A stretch of DNA of 64,000 nucleotides, taken from Sva-07 sp963698565. Lineage in GTDB: Bacteria > Actinomycetota > Acidimicrobiia > Acidimicrobiales > Ilumatobacteraceae. Below the pieces are notes generated by a model. That model was not told where the DNA came from and searched no databases. It saw only the letters and a program-made list of their open reading frames with translations. Below, piece by piece: positions 25,256 to 35,848 of this stretch. A program made the translations under genes and the position numbers. The stretch covers positions 310,001-374,000 of the forward strand of contig CAVORH010000002.1 of NCBI GenBank assembly GCA_963698565.1, in the 5' to 3' direction. The number at the start of each line of letters is the position of its first letter. The first letter of the stretch is position 1.

Positions 25256-27953
25256 TCAGCGATCCGGAACGACGCGGAGCGTCGACATGCCCGGATCTCG
25301 GCGGGCATCACTGGCGTGGTGGGGCGCCCCATCGCCGTCGAGCCACGTCGCGTCGATCGCGAGGGGCGTCGGCGCAACGGTCGGCGGCGTTCTCGCGGCG
25401 AGGGTGTAGCCATCGGCGATGTCGACCCGGCCACTCATCTCGAACTCGAGCGCACTGGACTCGCCCGGTGCGAGCGTGACGAACACCGACGTGACGAAGT
25501 AGCCGGCTTCGGCGCCGATCCCGGTGTCGACCGGCAGACCGTTCAGGGTGACGTTCGTGACAGGAAGCTTCGAGAAGACCGACACCCAGGTGCGGTTGTG
25601 GCTCGTGTCGAGGCCGATCAGGTTGCCGATCACGTAGTTCGGTTCGCCGTCCGTGGGCGCGTTGTTGGTGAGGGTGATGCCGAGCGTGGCATCGGCGGTG
25701 CTCGTGGCGGCGTCGGCGGTCACGGCGTAGGCGGCGCTGGCGTCGAGGTAGTAGTCGATCTTGTTGCCGGCCGCGTTGTTGAAGGCGATCGCGAGCGCGT
25801 CGCTGGTGAGCTGGGGGTCGGCGAGCGTGCCGCCCATGCCGATCTGCTCGAGCACGGCCTGTTCGTCGGGCCGGGCGGCCCAGCCGGTGAAGCGCCCCTG
25901 GTCGACCATCGGCCCGAGCGTGTCGAGCAGATCGGTCGGCGGCGGCAGGGTGCCGGCGAGGAGGGTGTCGATGACCGCCAGCGAGAACTCCTCGAGCACG
26001 TCGACGCGCTCGGTCGTCGTGGTGAGGTCGTACTGGTCGTTGAGCAGGAAGTCGGCGGCGGTGTCGGCGGTCACGGTGCGCTGGCCGTCGATCACCTGGC
26101 CGTCGGGCAACGGGATCGGTCCGGTGAAGTCGAGGAGGCGGGCGAGTGTGTAGACGTCCATCATGAACACGCCATCGAGTCGGCCTCCACCGCTCTGGGG
26201 GTAGAGGTCGGCGATCGCACGGCCGGTCGCCGCCATGTCGGGCGACATGTTGATGTTCTTCCACGGCTCGGGTCCGGTCGTGCCGCCCGGTCCGGAGGCC
26301 AGGTTGTAGTTCCCGTAGCGGCGGAGCCATTCGTCGAGCTGGGGGTCGAAGGTGTCGGTGGCGCCGGTGGTGAAGCGTCGGGTGGCGGGGTCGCCGGCGG
26401 TGTTGAGATCGTCGGTGCGACCGAACCGGGTGACGGCGATCTGGCCGTCGGCGACGGTGATCTCGGCCCAGTTGCCCATGAAGCCGCCGATGCCACGGGC
26501 CTCGGCCGGTGTGGTGAAGCCGATGAAGTACGTGCGTGGTTCTTCGCCGCCGAGCAGACCGGGTGCAGCGATCGCAACGGTCAGGGCGTCGGAGCTGCGC
26601 TGACGCTGCTCGGCGAGCTCGGTGGCCAGCGCGTCGAGTCGGTCGGCCACCGGCGGGGCGAGCCAGTGGCTGTCGAGGTCGGCCACGGTGGCCTGCAACG
26701 TCTCGATCTGCGCTTCGATCGCGCGCAGCGGCGCCTGCAGCGCCCGGACCTCGTCGACGTCGATTCGCCCGCCGCTGACGCTGAGGGCACCGAGATCGAT
26801 ACGTGCCAACTCGTCGCTCAGCAGCCGACTCGATGCTGCCGCGCTCGAGGTGAGCTCGGTGGCGGCGCGGTGGTGCTGGGCCACGCCGGGGATGTATCTG
26901 GCGAGAGCGGTGAACGACGTGTCGAGGCGTCGATCGGCGGCATCGAAAGCGGCGGCGGCGTCGTCGAACGACTCGACGGGCGACGACGATGTCACCGTCG
27001 CCGAGGGCCTGGAGGCCGGCGTTGGCGTGGTCGTCGGCCGTTCGCAGGTCGTCGGCGGCGAGGTATGCGAACGCGGCGAAGATGGCCGTTCCGGCGATGG
27101 CGAGCGCGGCGGCACCGACCACGACGATGGCCACCATCTGGCGGCTGTACCGGTCACGTCGGGCGAAGCCGACGGCGCCGAGGTAGCTGGCCAGCGCCAC
27201 GAAGACCAGCGCCGACGCGCCGAGGAACACCCCGAGCTGACTGCGGACGGCGAGGTTGAGCGCGATGGCGATCAGTGCCGCGTTGACGATGCCGCGTTGT
27301 CCCGGCCTCACCTCGACCCTGAAGCCGACGATCGCCGCGGTGGCGCCGACGACCACGCCGATGATCGACCACGACAGGACGCCGGCGACGAGCGTGGCCA
27401 TCGCCGCGTCCCAGCGCATCGCGGCGGCGCCGAGCCAGGTGACCCCGGCGACGACGACGCCGACCAGCACCATGTCGATGCCGGTGTCGCCCGTCGGGTG
27501 TGATCCGGCCGTCGCTGCGAGGGCGCCGGCGAGGATCGCGATCGCGACGATGATCCGGCTCGTTCGGGTCGGCGTCCAGCCCGAGGCGACCTCTGCTGGT
27601 GGCTCGAACCCCGCCGCCCCGCTTTCGCCGTTTGTGTCGGGTTCTGGGTGGGCCGGGTCACCGATTCCGCGACGCAAACGGATGGGGGAGGCGGCGGCGC
27701 CGTTTGTGTCGGGTTCTGGGTGGGCCGGGTCACCGTTTTCTCGACGCAAACGGGTGGGGGCGGGCGGTGGTGGTGGTGCGGGTGGTGGCGGTGCGGGTGG
27801 TGGCGGCGGCGGGGGGACGGGCGCGGTGGCGGGTGAGAGCCCGTGGGCGGTGGTGGGTGTGGTGGTGCTCGGGGACGGGCGCGTGGGGGGCGGCTCGGGT
27901 GGGGTCCCCGAGGGACGCGCGGTGTCGCTGCCCGGTGCCGTCGTGAGAGTCAT
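25256..27953 (-). CDS. DUF4012 membrane protein with Pro-rich N-terminus containing palindrome-encoded repeats (one frameshift)
   Basis: The ATG at 27953 gives a cytosolic Thr/Pro-rich leader, two copies of a 24-residue repeat (core RLRRxxGDPAHPEPDTN), then about six hydrophobic helices (IIVAIAILAGALAATAG to MVAIVVVGAAALAIAGTAIF). One frameshift near 26979 separates ALGDGDIVVA from VESFDDAAAAFDAADRRL. The extracellular C-terminal 450 residues are DUF4012: TYFIGFTTPAEARGIGGFMGNW, FMMDVYTLARLLDFTGPI and KIDYYLDASAAYAV. DUF4012 proteins often occur with polysaccharide and envelope genes but have no assigned activity. Neighbours on both sides encode sortase-anchored proteins. Confidence 0.8.
27629..27752. 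repeat. Family D palindromes, two copies inside a coding region
   Basis: Copies at 27629-27680 and 27701-27752 are each 52 bp, start CGTTTGTGTCGG and end GACGCAAACG, and repeat every 72 bp as in the array at 21633. On the minus strand both are read in the DUF4012 frame and encode RLRRxxGDPAHPEPDTN. So the same element type exists in intergenic and in-frame coding form. Confidence 0.85.
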
Positions 27954-28031
27954 CTCGCCGCCGCCATCCGAGACTGGGCCCGCCGGTGCCCGTCGAGCCG
28001 CCGCTCGATCCGCCTCATTGCCCTGGCGACT

Positions 28032-30787
28032 CTACCCCGATCTCACGCTCGGCGCTTGCGGCCGGACCATGAGCAACAGCCCGGCACCGATGAGGACCAA
28101 GCCCAGTGCGCCGCCCGCCATCGACCGTGAGCTGGAACTCCCGGTCCGCGGGAGTGGCGGCGTCGTGGGTGGGGCTGTCGTCGCAGGGGGCGGCGCGTCG
28201 GTCGTCGACGGGGGTGGCGTGGAGGTCGACGGGGATGCCTCGGTGGTCGCTGGCGTCGTGCTGGCCGGTGTCGTCGTCGATGTGGTGGAGTCGTGGTGGT
28301 GGTCGTGGGTGGTGTGGTCGTGGGTGGTGTGGTGGTGGGTGATGGGGTTTCCTGCTGGGGTGGCTCGATGTGGGGCGGACGTGCCCACAGCGTCTGGGTC
28401 TGGTCGTCGCAGTCCTCGTGGGCTGTGATCAGCTGATCGTCGAGCAGCAGCCGCTCGAACGCCACGAACACTCCCGGGCCGGGGATCGCTGCGCCGCGCA
28501 CCTCGGCTCGACCCCGGTGCGTCGCGGGCTGGACGTCGGCGGTGGCGGCCACGTCCGTGGGAACGCAGGTGCCGTCGTCCCGACGGCGGTGCAGTGTCAT
28601 CTCGAGGCGGTACTGCTCCCCGGGGGCCAGGCCGGCGTAGTCGACCACGTCGACGATCGCATCCCCGATCGCCACCTCCCGCGACGCCGACCCGACGGGC
28701 GGTTCGCCAGCGTCGTCGCGCTGCAGCGACGTGGTGATCACGGGGAACCACACGGTCTGCGCCGGATCGGCCAGGTCGGCATGCTCCGCCACGACCCGCC
28801 CGGACGCCGCGACCATGAGCCGCTCGACGACCACACCGACCGCTCCGCCGCCCGTCGCACCGGTGGGGAGCTCGATCCTGACATCGATCGATCCGTCCGG
28901 ATCGTCGGGGAGGAAGGCGACCTCCCCGGAGGCCGCCGGTGTGGGGCACCAGCCGTCACACGACCCGTCGGCGACGACGAGTTCGCCGCGAGCGACGTAC
29001 GGAGTACCCGGCACGAGACCCGAGTACGTCACCCGGTCGACGACCGTCGCAGTCGGCGACGCGCCATCGCCGGGGCGCGGAGACACGAACTTGTCGCCGT
29101 CGGCAGCGTCGGATGCGTACGTCGTGATCGTCGGCGTGGGAACGAGATTGGTGTAGACGACTTCGGCCTGGATCGTGTCCGGGGAGGCCTCGCTCACCGG
29201 ATCGAAGCGGAAGGCGATCGGGCCGGCGTCGATCAGCCCGGTCGCCCACGCCGGACGGCCGACCTCGGTGATGCGGTAGTCGCCGGGTCCGGCCTCGATC
29301 GGTGGCGTGCGGCCGTCCGGTGCCGTCGCGAACTGTTCGAGCTCGGTCCCGTCCGTCGACGTCACGTCGAACACGAACCCCGACATGTCGCGATCGCTGC
29401 GGATGTCGGTGGCATCGAGCGTCTTGCGGATCACGAAGCGGCCGACCGGTGGCGACGCGATCGCCTGACGGACCGACGCCGACTGCGGAGGTCCGCTCCA
29501 GGTGATCTGACCCTGGACCCCGGTTCCGGAGTAGAGGTCGGCGTCGGCGGTGGGGGCCTGCGTGTGGAAGGCGAGTTCCCAGTCCGGCCCGGGGACGGTG
29601 ACGGCGAAGCGGGCGACGCCGGCAGCGTCGGTGACGTCGGCCGCCGCCGGATTCGTGGGAAGTGCGAAGCGCGCATCGTCGGCCATCGAGCCGCCCATGT
29701 CCCACGTCGGCCAGCCCGCGAGTTCGGCGGCGCTCCAGCGGGCCAGGTCGTCGGCGGTGTCGCCGACCCGGTCGACCGTCGCACTGGTGCCGACCGAGCG
29801 ATGGCCGTCGATGCCGGTGGCGGACAGCTGCAGCACCGGCACGTACCCGACGGGTTTGCCGGTGCCGTCGATGGCGCGCACCTCGAGCGGATACGTGCCG
29901 GCGGTCGTCGGTGGTTCGCCGTCGGGGGTGCCCCACACGAGGTGGAGGTGGACGCCACCGACGGCGTGCTGCAACTCGGCGACGTCAGCCATCCGTTGCG
30001 CCATCGCATAGCCGTTGCGCAGTGCCGAGAACTCGCCGCCGGACCCGCGCACGATCGCGGTGTCGCGCGCCAGCTTGCGGCCCGCGGCCACGCCGGACGG
30101 GCTGACGTCCTCGACGAACATCTTGACGCCGAAGTTGACGGCGACCTGTCGCCGCCTGGTGTACTCGCCGCCGCCGAGGAGCGATGGCTGCAGCCACTCG
30201 CCCGACGTGAGGTCGTAGGCGCCGCTGGCGTCGATGCCGTAGGGCACCACCCGGTCGCCGCCGAACGTCGCCATCAGCGCAGCGGCTCGGGCGGTCTCGC
30301 CGGCGTCCCACATCGGCGGGTCGGGCTGGCGTGACACCGTCCCTTCGCCACCGACATCCTCCATCACGCAGTAGCCGACCCCGAGCGAGTTGTTGGCCGA
30401 CGGCGGGATGCTCCACAGCGTGCCGTACTGGGCGCCGATGAAGGCGAACGGTCCGCCGTTGCGTCCTGCACCGGTGCCGGGCCACGACTCGATCGTCGGC
30501 GATGCGGCGACCTCGCCGCCGAACCCGTTGCGGGCGGTCCCGGCTGCGCCGTGGGCGAACCGGTTCGCCGGTGGCGGGGCGGCATCGCCCGACGGCGCCT
30601 GCCCGTTGCCGCCGACCGTCGCCAGCGCGACCACGGCGAGTGCGAGCACGACGTCGGTGAGGTGGATCCGTCGCCGCCGGCTCGTCGAGTGCGTCGGGGC
30701 TGGACCGCTCGCGGTGCGCAGCGCTCGGTCTGCGCCGGCCGCGATCGAGCGATCGGTGGTCGGCTGATCTCGATGGACTGGACCCAT
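28032..30787 (-). CDS. VaFE-repeat surface protein with LPRTG sortase anchor (one frameshift)
   Basis: About 917 residues from the ATG at 30787. An N-terminal membrane/signal segment follows a basic stretch (RRRRIHLTDVVLALAVVALATVGG). A large N-terminal domain (GAQYGTLWSIPPSANNSLG, YCVMEDVGGEG) is followed by a Cna-B/SpaA-like domain (GRFVIRKTLDATDIRSDRD, GFVFDVTSTDG). Two VaFE repeats come next: SDAADGDKFVS, VVDRVTYSGLVPGTPYVARG and VFVAFERLLLDDQLITAHED with DDQTQTLW. A Thr/Pro-rich wall spanner leads to LPRTGSSSSRS, a hydrophobic helix and basic tail. The frame slips once in the CCACCAC-rich spanner, near 28275-28295. Such proteins form adhesins or pilus-like structures in Gram-positive bacteria. 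Confidence 0.82.
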
Positions 30788-30989
30788 TGTGCGCTCCGTT
30801 CTCCAGGCGGTCGTCGGGGTCCAGTGGGTGCCCACGAGCGCTCGGAGGAAGTCCGCGCCGGAGAGCAATGTCTCGGGGCTCGCGCACCGACACGCCGGGC
30901 ACCTGCGGCGTGCGAGCACGCTCGCGAGCGCGCCGATCGTGACGGCTGTGGTGATCAGCGTCCGGTGGAGGCGCCCCTGGTGTTACCGG

Positions 30990-31260
30990 TCAGTAGCCAT
31001 TGACGCAGATGGTGGCGGTCTTCGAGTCGGCGACGCCACCACGCAGCGCGAAGTCGAAGCCGCTCGTGAGCGTGTACGAGTCGAGCGGGGGCTGGTACGC
31101 CACCGGGTTGGCGGCGTAGTTGTCGATCCCGTTCGGATACGGCGACCATCCGACGAAGTTGAGCGTCCGCCCGGCGCCGCTGAGTTGCAGACCGTGACGG
31201 CGGCGGTCCTCGGTGTCGTGGTCGGGGGTGGCGGTCGGGGGTGGTGGTCGGCAACCGCAC
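30990..31260 (-). pseudogene. Orphan C-terminal fragment of a secreted protein
   Basis: The minus strand encodes a plausible protein end: LQLSGAGRTLNFVGWSPYPN, GIDNYAANPVAYQPPLDSY, TLTSGFDFALRGGVADSKTA and TICVNGY, then TGA at 30992-30990. Upstream, one frame gives a Thr/Pro linker (PPPPTTTPRT) and TAAVTVCNS, typical of secreted linkers, but the frames do not join and no signal peptide fits before the Rrf2 gene at 31297. It looks like the tail of a larger secreted protein that lost its front. Family not recognised. The rest of 30788-30989 shows nothing. Confidence 0.4.
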
Positions 31261-31296
31261 GGCGTTCACATCTCGCGGGCGGTTACCGTCGCAGGG

Positions 31297-31770
31297 GTGA
31301 GGATCTCGGAGCGGGTCGACAACGCGGTGCGGGCGATGGCGGAACTCGCCGCATCCGACGGATCGAACGCGAAGGCCGAGTCGATCGCCACCCGCCAGGG
31401 CATCTCGCCGAAGTTCCTGCTCGACATCTTCCGCGACCTCAAGCGGGCCGAGTTGGTCCGCTCGAAGCGTGGCCCCGACGGCGGCTTCACGTTGTCTCGC
31501 CCGCCGGAGGAGATCTCGCTCGCCGACATCTTCCGTGCCGTCGACGGCCCGTTGGCCGATGTGCACGACGCGAGCCTCCGCTCCCTCCACTACGACGGCC
31601 CGGCCGGCGCGCTGCCCGAGGTGTGGATGGCGATCAGGGGCAGCCTGCGCCGGGTGCTCGAGACCGTCAGCCTCGCCGACCTGATCTCGGGCGACCTGCC
31701 GCCCGAGGTGGCCGACCTGGCCGCCGAGTACCGCCGCAGCACCGAGGAGCGCCATGGCACACGGACCTGA
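31297..31770 (+). CDS. Rrf2-family transcriptional regulator
   Basis: 157 residues from a GTG at 31297. The Rrf2 winged helix is clear: RISERVDNAVRAMAELAAS, ESIATRQGISPKFLLDIFRD, LKRAELVRSKRGPDGGFTLS and RPPEEISLADIFRAVDGPLA. The three Cys that bind Fe-S in IscR and NsrR are absent, as in CymR, the Rrf2 repressor of cysteine and sulfur metabolism in Firmicutes. Its 3' end overlaps cysQ by 17 nt and the cys genes follow, so regulation of sulfate assimilation is a reasonable inference. Confidence 0.85.
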   Translation: MRISERVDNAVRAMAELAASDGSNAKAESIATRQGISPKFLLDIFRDLKRAELVRSKRGPDGGFTLSRPPEEISLADIFRAVDGPLADVHDASLRSLHYDGPAGALPEVWMAIRGSLRRVLETVSLADLISGDLPPEVADLAAEYRRSTEERHGTRT

Positions 31771-32776
31771 TCCCCTGACGAACCAAGCGACCGGCGCACG
31801 GTCAGCCGAGCTGGCGGCCGCGCTCGCAGCGGTTCGGGCCGCATCGGAGGTGTGCCGCAGCGCGCAGGGCCGGCTGCTCGGCGGGCACACGTTGACCAAG
31901 GGCGACGAGAGCCCGGTGACGATCGCCGACTTCGCCGCGCAGGCCGTGGTGTGCGCCGAGTTGACCGACTCGCTGGGTGCGATCGAGATGATCGGCGAGG
32001 AGGACTCGAACGACCTGCGATCAGCCGACGCCACCGAACTGCTCGACGCGGTCACCGGCCTGGTCCGCACACAGCGCGGCGACACCGTGTCGCCCGGCAG
32101 CGTCCTCGATTGGATCTCGGTCGGCGCGTCCGCGGGCACCGGTGGCGGCGCGGCCGGCCGCTTCTGGACGCTCGATCCGATCGACGGCACCAAGGGCTTC
32201 CTGCGCGGCGACCAGTACGCCATCGCGTTGGGCCTGATCGAGGGCGGCGAGGTGATCCTCGGGGTGCTCGGCTGCCCGAACCTGCCGAATCCCGACGGGT
32301 CGACCGGTGCGATCTTCGCCGCCACCGATGGCGTGTGCCAGGCCTGGTACGGCGCGGCGGCCGACCCGCACCCGGTGACCGTGGCCGCCCCGGCGAGCCT
32401 GGCCGAGGCGCGGTTCTGCGAGTCGGTCGAGTCCGGCCACTCGAACCAGGACCACTCCGCCCAGATCGCTGCCCGCCTCGGCATCACCGCCGAGCCGTAC
32501 CGCATCGACAGCCAGTGCAAGTACGCGGCCGTCGCCCGCGGTGACGCGTCGATCTATCTGCGTCTGCCGACCCGGGCCGACTACCGCGAGAAGATCTGGG
32601 ATCACGCCGCCGGCAAGTTCGTGGTGGAGCAGGCCGGGGGAGTGGTCACCGACGTCACCGGCGCCCCGCTCGACTTCTCCCGCGGCGCCCAGCTCGAGGC
32701 CAACAGCGGCGTCGTCGCCACCGACGGCCGCTTCCACGAGCAGGTGATCGAGGCGGTGCAGTCCGTTCTCGGCTGA
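31754..32776 (+). CDS. cysQ: 3'(2'),5'-bisphosphate nucleotidase (CysQ/Hal2-like)
   Basis: Inositol-monophosphatase-fold enzyme, 340 residues, that dephosphorylates PAP or PAPS to AMP or APS. Metal-binding motifs: VTIADFAAQAVV near 54, MIGEEDS, and the signature WTLDPIDGTKGFLRGDQYAI, with IWDHAAGKFVVEQAGGVVTD as the second motif. The longer form with FLRGDQYA resembles plant/yeast Hal2-type more than E. coli CysQ. It overlaps the Rrf2 gene and precedes cysD by 173 nt, so it probably limits PAP build-up when PAPS is used. Confidence 0.9.
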   Translation: MAHGPDPLTNQATGARSAELAAALAAVRAASEVCRSAQGRLLGGHTLTKGDESPVTIADFAAQAVVCAELTDSLGAIEMIGEEDSNDLRSADATELLDAVTGLVRTQRGDTVSPGSVLDWISVGASAGTGGGAAGRFWTLDPIDGTKGFLRGDQYAIALGLIEGGEVILGVLGCPNLPNPDGSTGAIFAATDGVCQAWYGAAADPHPVTVAAPASLAEARFCESVESGHSNQDHSAQIAARLGITAEPYRIDSQCKYAAVARGDASIYLRLPTRADYREKIWDHAAGKFVVEQAGGVVTDVTGAPLDFSRGAQLEANSGVVATDGRFHEQVIEAVQSVLG

Positions 32777-32918
32777 GCGGGGCCGCTGCAGTCGCTTCCG
32801 GCTCCAGCGTCAGCGACAACGTTCGAATCGTCGATGTGGGCTGACGCAGAGCAGTGGGTGCCGCCGTCTCGGCTTCTTGACCCGTTCCAGACGAGGTTTC
32901 CGGTATTCTCCACCGAGT

Positions 32919-32935
32919 TGGTAGACAATCGACCA
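32919..32935. promoter_or_regulatory. Candidate operator upstream of cysD
   Basis: TGGTAGACAATCGACCA is a 17-bp near-palindrome (TGGTAGA against TGGTCGA, six of seven matched) ending 14 nt before the cysD ATG. With a CymR-like Rrf2 gene just upstream, it is a candidate binding site. This is inference from position and symmetry only. Confidence 0.35.
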
Positions 32936-32949
32936 TCGAGGAGACCCGG

Positions 32950-33892
32950 ATGACCGCAGCCACCACGAGCGAGGCCCCCGCACTGACCGCGGGCCGCCTC
33001 ACGCACCTCCAGCGGCTTGGAGGCCGAGGCGATCCAGATCATGCGCGAGGCGGTGTCGGAAGCGGAGCGGCCGGCGTTGCTCTACTCGATGGGCAAGGAC
33101 AGCTCGGTGCTGCTGCGCCTGGCGGTCAAGGCGTTCTACCCGTCGACGCCGCCGTTCCCGCTGGTGCACGTCGACACGCTCTGGAAGTTCCGGGCGATGT
33201 ACGAGTTCCGCGACGCGATGGCCGCGGAGCACGGCCTCGAGCTGATCGTGCACCACAACCCCGAGTGCATCGAGAAGAACATCAACCCGATCGACCACGG
33301 CTCGGCGGTGCACACCGACATGTGGAAGACCGAGGGCCTCAAGCAGATCGTCGACGAGCGCAAGTTCGACGTGATGTTCGGTGGCGCCCGGCGCGACGAG
33401 GAGAAGTCGCGGGCCAAGGAGCGGGTGTTCTCGATCCGCAGCCCGCAGCACCAGTGGGATCCCAAGCGGCAGCGACCCGAGCTCTGGCAGCTGTACAACG
33501 GCCGGCGCAGCAAGGGTGAGACGGTGCGGGTGTTCCCGATCTCGAACTGGACCGAGCTCGACGTGTGGCAGTACATCCACCTCGAGAACATCCCGTTGGT
33601 CGATCTGTACTTCGCGAAGCCGCGTCCGGTGGTCGAGCGTGACGGCACGTTGATCGTGGTCGACGACGACCGGATGCCGCTGGCACCGGGCGAGGTGCCC
33701 GAGATGCGAACCGTCCGGTTCCGCACGCTCGGTTGTTACCCGTTGACCGGTGCGATCGAGTCGACCGCCGACACGCTGCCGGGGATCATCCAGGAGATGT
33801 TGCTGGCGACCACGTCGGAGCGCCAGGGCCGTGTGGCCGACCACGACGGCATCAGCTCGCTCGAGAAGAAGAAGCAGGAAGGGCACTTCTGA
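32950..33892 (+). CDS. cysD: Sulfate adenylyltransferase subunit 2 (one frameshift)
   Basis: The small subunit of ATP sulfurylase, forming APS from sulfate and ATP with CysN. The ATG at 32950 follows GAGGAGA and encodes MTAATTSEAPALTAG then RLTHLQRL; an extra T near 33016 shifts the frame, after which EAEAIQIMREAVSEAERP continues normally. The PP-loop ALLYSMGKDSSVLLRLA and FDVMFGGARRDEEKSRAKE are intact, as is the C-terminus (RVADHDGISSLEKKKQEGHF). The stop overlaps the cysNC start (TGATG). The single slip is probably a sequence error. Confidence 0.93.
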
Positions 33893-35826
33893 TGACGAAT
33901 GCAGGATTGGGCACGACGGCGACCCAGGATCTGATCGCCGAGGACATCGAGGCCTACCTCACGTCGCATCAGTACAAGAGCCTGCTGCGGTTCATCACCT
34001 GCGGCAGCGTCGACGACGGCAAGAGCACCCTGATCGGACGCCTGCTCTACGAGACGCATCTCGTGTTCGAGGACCACCTCGCGGCGCTGGAGATCGACTC
34101 GGCGAAGGTGGGCACGCAGGGCGGTGACCTCGACTTCGCACTGCTGCTCGACGGCCTGTCGGCCGAGCGCGAGCAGGGCATCACGATCGACGTCGCCTAC
34201 CGCTTCTTCGCCACCGAGCGCCGCAAGTTCATCGTGGCCGACACCCCGGGCCACGAGCAGTACACCCGCAACATGGTGACCGGCGCGTCGACCGCCGACG
34301 TGGCGATCATCCTCGTCGACGCTCGCAAGGGGGTGCTCACCCAGACCCGCCGCCACAGCTACATCGTGTCGCTGCTCGGCATCAAGCGGGTGGTGGTGGC
34401 CATCAACAAGATGGACCTGATGGACTTCTCGCACGAGGTGTTCTCGGCGATCGAGGAGGAGTACACCGACTTCGCCGGTCGCATCGGTCTCGACGACGTG
34501 ACGTTCATCCCGCTGTCGGCACTCAAGGGCGACAACATCGTCGAGCACAGCGCGAACACGCCGTGGTATCACGGTCCGACACTGCTCGGGTTCCTCGAGA
34601 CGGTGCCGGTCGACGACGACCTCGCCGAGCAGAGCTTCCGCATGCCGGTGCAGTGGGTCAACCGCCCGAACCTCGACTTCCGCGGGTTCTCCGGTCGCAT
34701 CGTCGGCGGCTCGATCAAGCCCGGCGATCCGATCCGGGTACTGCCCGCCGGGACCATGAGCACGGTCGATCGGATCGTGACGATGGACGGCGATCTTCCC
34801 GAGGCGATCGCCGGCCAGTCGGTGACGATCACGCTGACCGACGAGATCGACGTGAGCCGCGGCGACCTGCTGTGTGCGGCCGACGATCCGGCCGAGGTGG
34901 CCGACCAGTTCGAGGCGCACATCGTGTGGATGCACGAGGACGCGATGCTGCCGGGTCGGCCGTATCTCGTGAAGATCGGTGCCCGCACGGTGGGGGCGAC
35001 GATCGCGCATCCGAAGTACCGGGTCGACATCAACAACCTGGAGCACCTGGCGGCGAACACCTTGGAGCTCAACGAGATCGGCGTGTGCAACATCAGCCTC
35101 GACCGGACGATCCCGTTCGACCCGTACGACACGAACCGCGACACCGGCGGCTTCATCGTGATCGACAAGCTCACCAACGTCACCGTGGGCGCCGGGCTGC
35201 TGCACTTCGCGCTGCGGCGTTCGCACAACATCCACTGGCAGGACGTGAAGGTCGACAAGGCCGCCCGCGCCGGCCTGAACAGTCATGCGCCGGCGGTGTT
35301 GTGGTTCACCGGTCTCTCGGGGTCGGGGAAGTCGACGATCGCCAACATCGTCGAGTCGAAGCTCCACGCCCAGGGCGTGCGCACCTACCTGCTCGACGGC
35401 GACAACGTCCGCCACGGCCTCAACCGCGACCTCGGGTTCACCGACGCCGACCGGGTGGAGAACATCCGTCGCATCGCCGAGGTCGCCGCCCTGATGGTCG
35501 ACGCCGGCCTGGTCGTCTTGGTGTCGTTCATCTCGCCGTTCCGTGCCGAACGACGTCTCGCCCGTGACGCCGTGGAGGACGGTGAGTTCATCGAGGTGTT
35601 CGTCGACACGCCGCTCGAGGTGGCCGAGGAACGCGACCCGAAGGGCCTCTACGCGAAGGCCCGTCGTGGCGAGCTGGTCAACTTCACCGGTATCGATTCG
35701 CCCTACGAGCCACCAGAAGCGCCGGAGGTGCGTGTCGACACCAGTGCGCTCAGCGCGGAGGAGGCCGCCGATGTCGTGATCGAGGCGTGGACCCGCAGCG
35801 CGTCCGCGGACGCACCGCTCGGCTGA
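33892..35826 (+). CDS. cysNC: Fused sulfate adenylyltransferase subunit 1/adenylylsulfate kinase
   Basis: 644 residues. The GTPase half (CysN) has G1 GSVDDGKSTLIGRLLYE, G3 DTPGHEQYTRNMVTGA and G4 NKMDLMDF, plus EF-Tu-like beta domains. From about 470 an APS kinase (CysC) follows: P-loop GLSGSGKSTIAN, DGDNVRHGLNRDLGFTDADR and FISPFRAERRLARD. Together with CysD it turns sulfate into PAPS. No PAPS or sulfite reductase is nearby; rhamnose and exopolysaccharide genes follow, so PAPS for sulfated polymers is possible but unproven. Confidence 0.95.
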   Translation: MTNAGLGTTATQDLIAEDIEAYLTSHQYKSLLRFITCGSVDDGKSTLIGRLLYETHLVFEDHLAALEIDSAKVGTQGGDLDFALLLDGLSAEREQGITIDVAYRFFATERRKFIVADTPGHEQYTRNMVTGASTADVAIILVDARKGVLTQTRRHSYIVSLLGIKRVVVAINKMDLMDFSHEVFSAIEEEYTDFAGRIGLDDVTFIPLSALKGDNIVEHSANTPWYHGPTLLGFLETVPVDDDLAEQSFRMPVQWVNRPNLDFRGFSGRIVGGSIKPGDPIRVLPAGTMSTVDRIVTMDGDLPEAIAGQSVTITLTDEIDVSRGDLLCAADDPAEVADQFEAHIVWMHEDAMLPGRPYLVKIGARTVGATIAHPKYRVDINNLEHLAANTLELNEIGVCNISLDRTIPFDPYDTNRDTGGFIVIDKLTNVTVGAGLLHFALRRSHNIHWQDVKVDKAARAGLNSHAPAVLWFTGLSGSGKSTIANIVESKLHAQGVRTYLLDGDNVRHGLNRDLGFTDADRVENIRRIAEVAALMVDAGLVVLVSFISPFRAERRLARDAVEDGEFIEVFVDTPLEVAEERDPKGLYAKARRGELVNFTGIDSPYEPPEAPEVRVDTSALSAEEAADVVIEAWTRSASADAPLG

Positions 35827-35848
35827 CGCGACAACCGGGCGCGCTGTT

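Noticed and set aside
27954..28031. Possible extra small gene between the DUF4012 and VaFE genes
   Set aside because: Only 78 nt, no start with a ribosome site and no conserved pattern.
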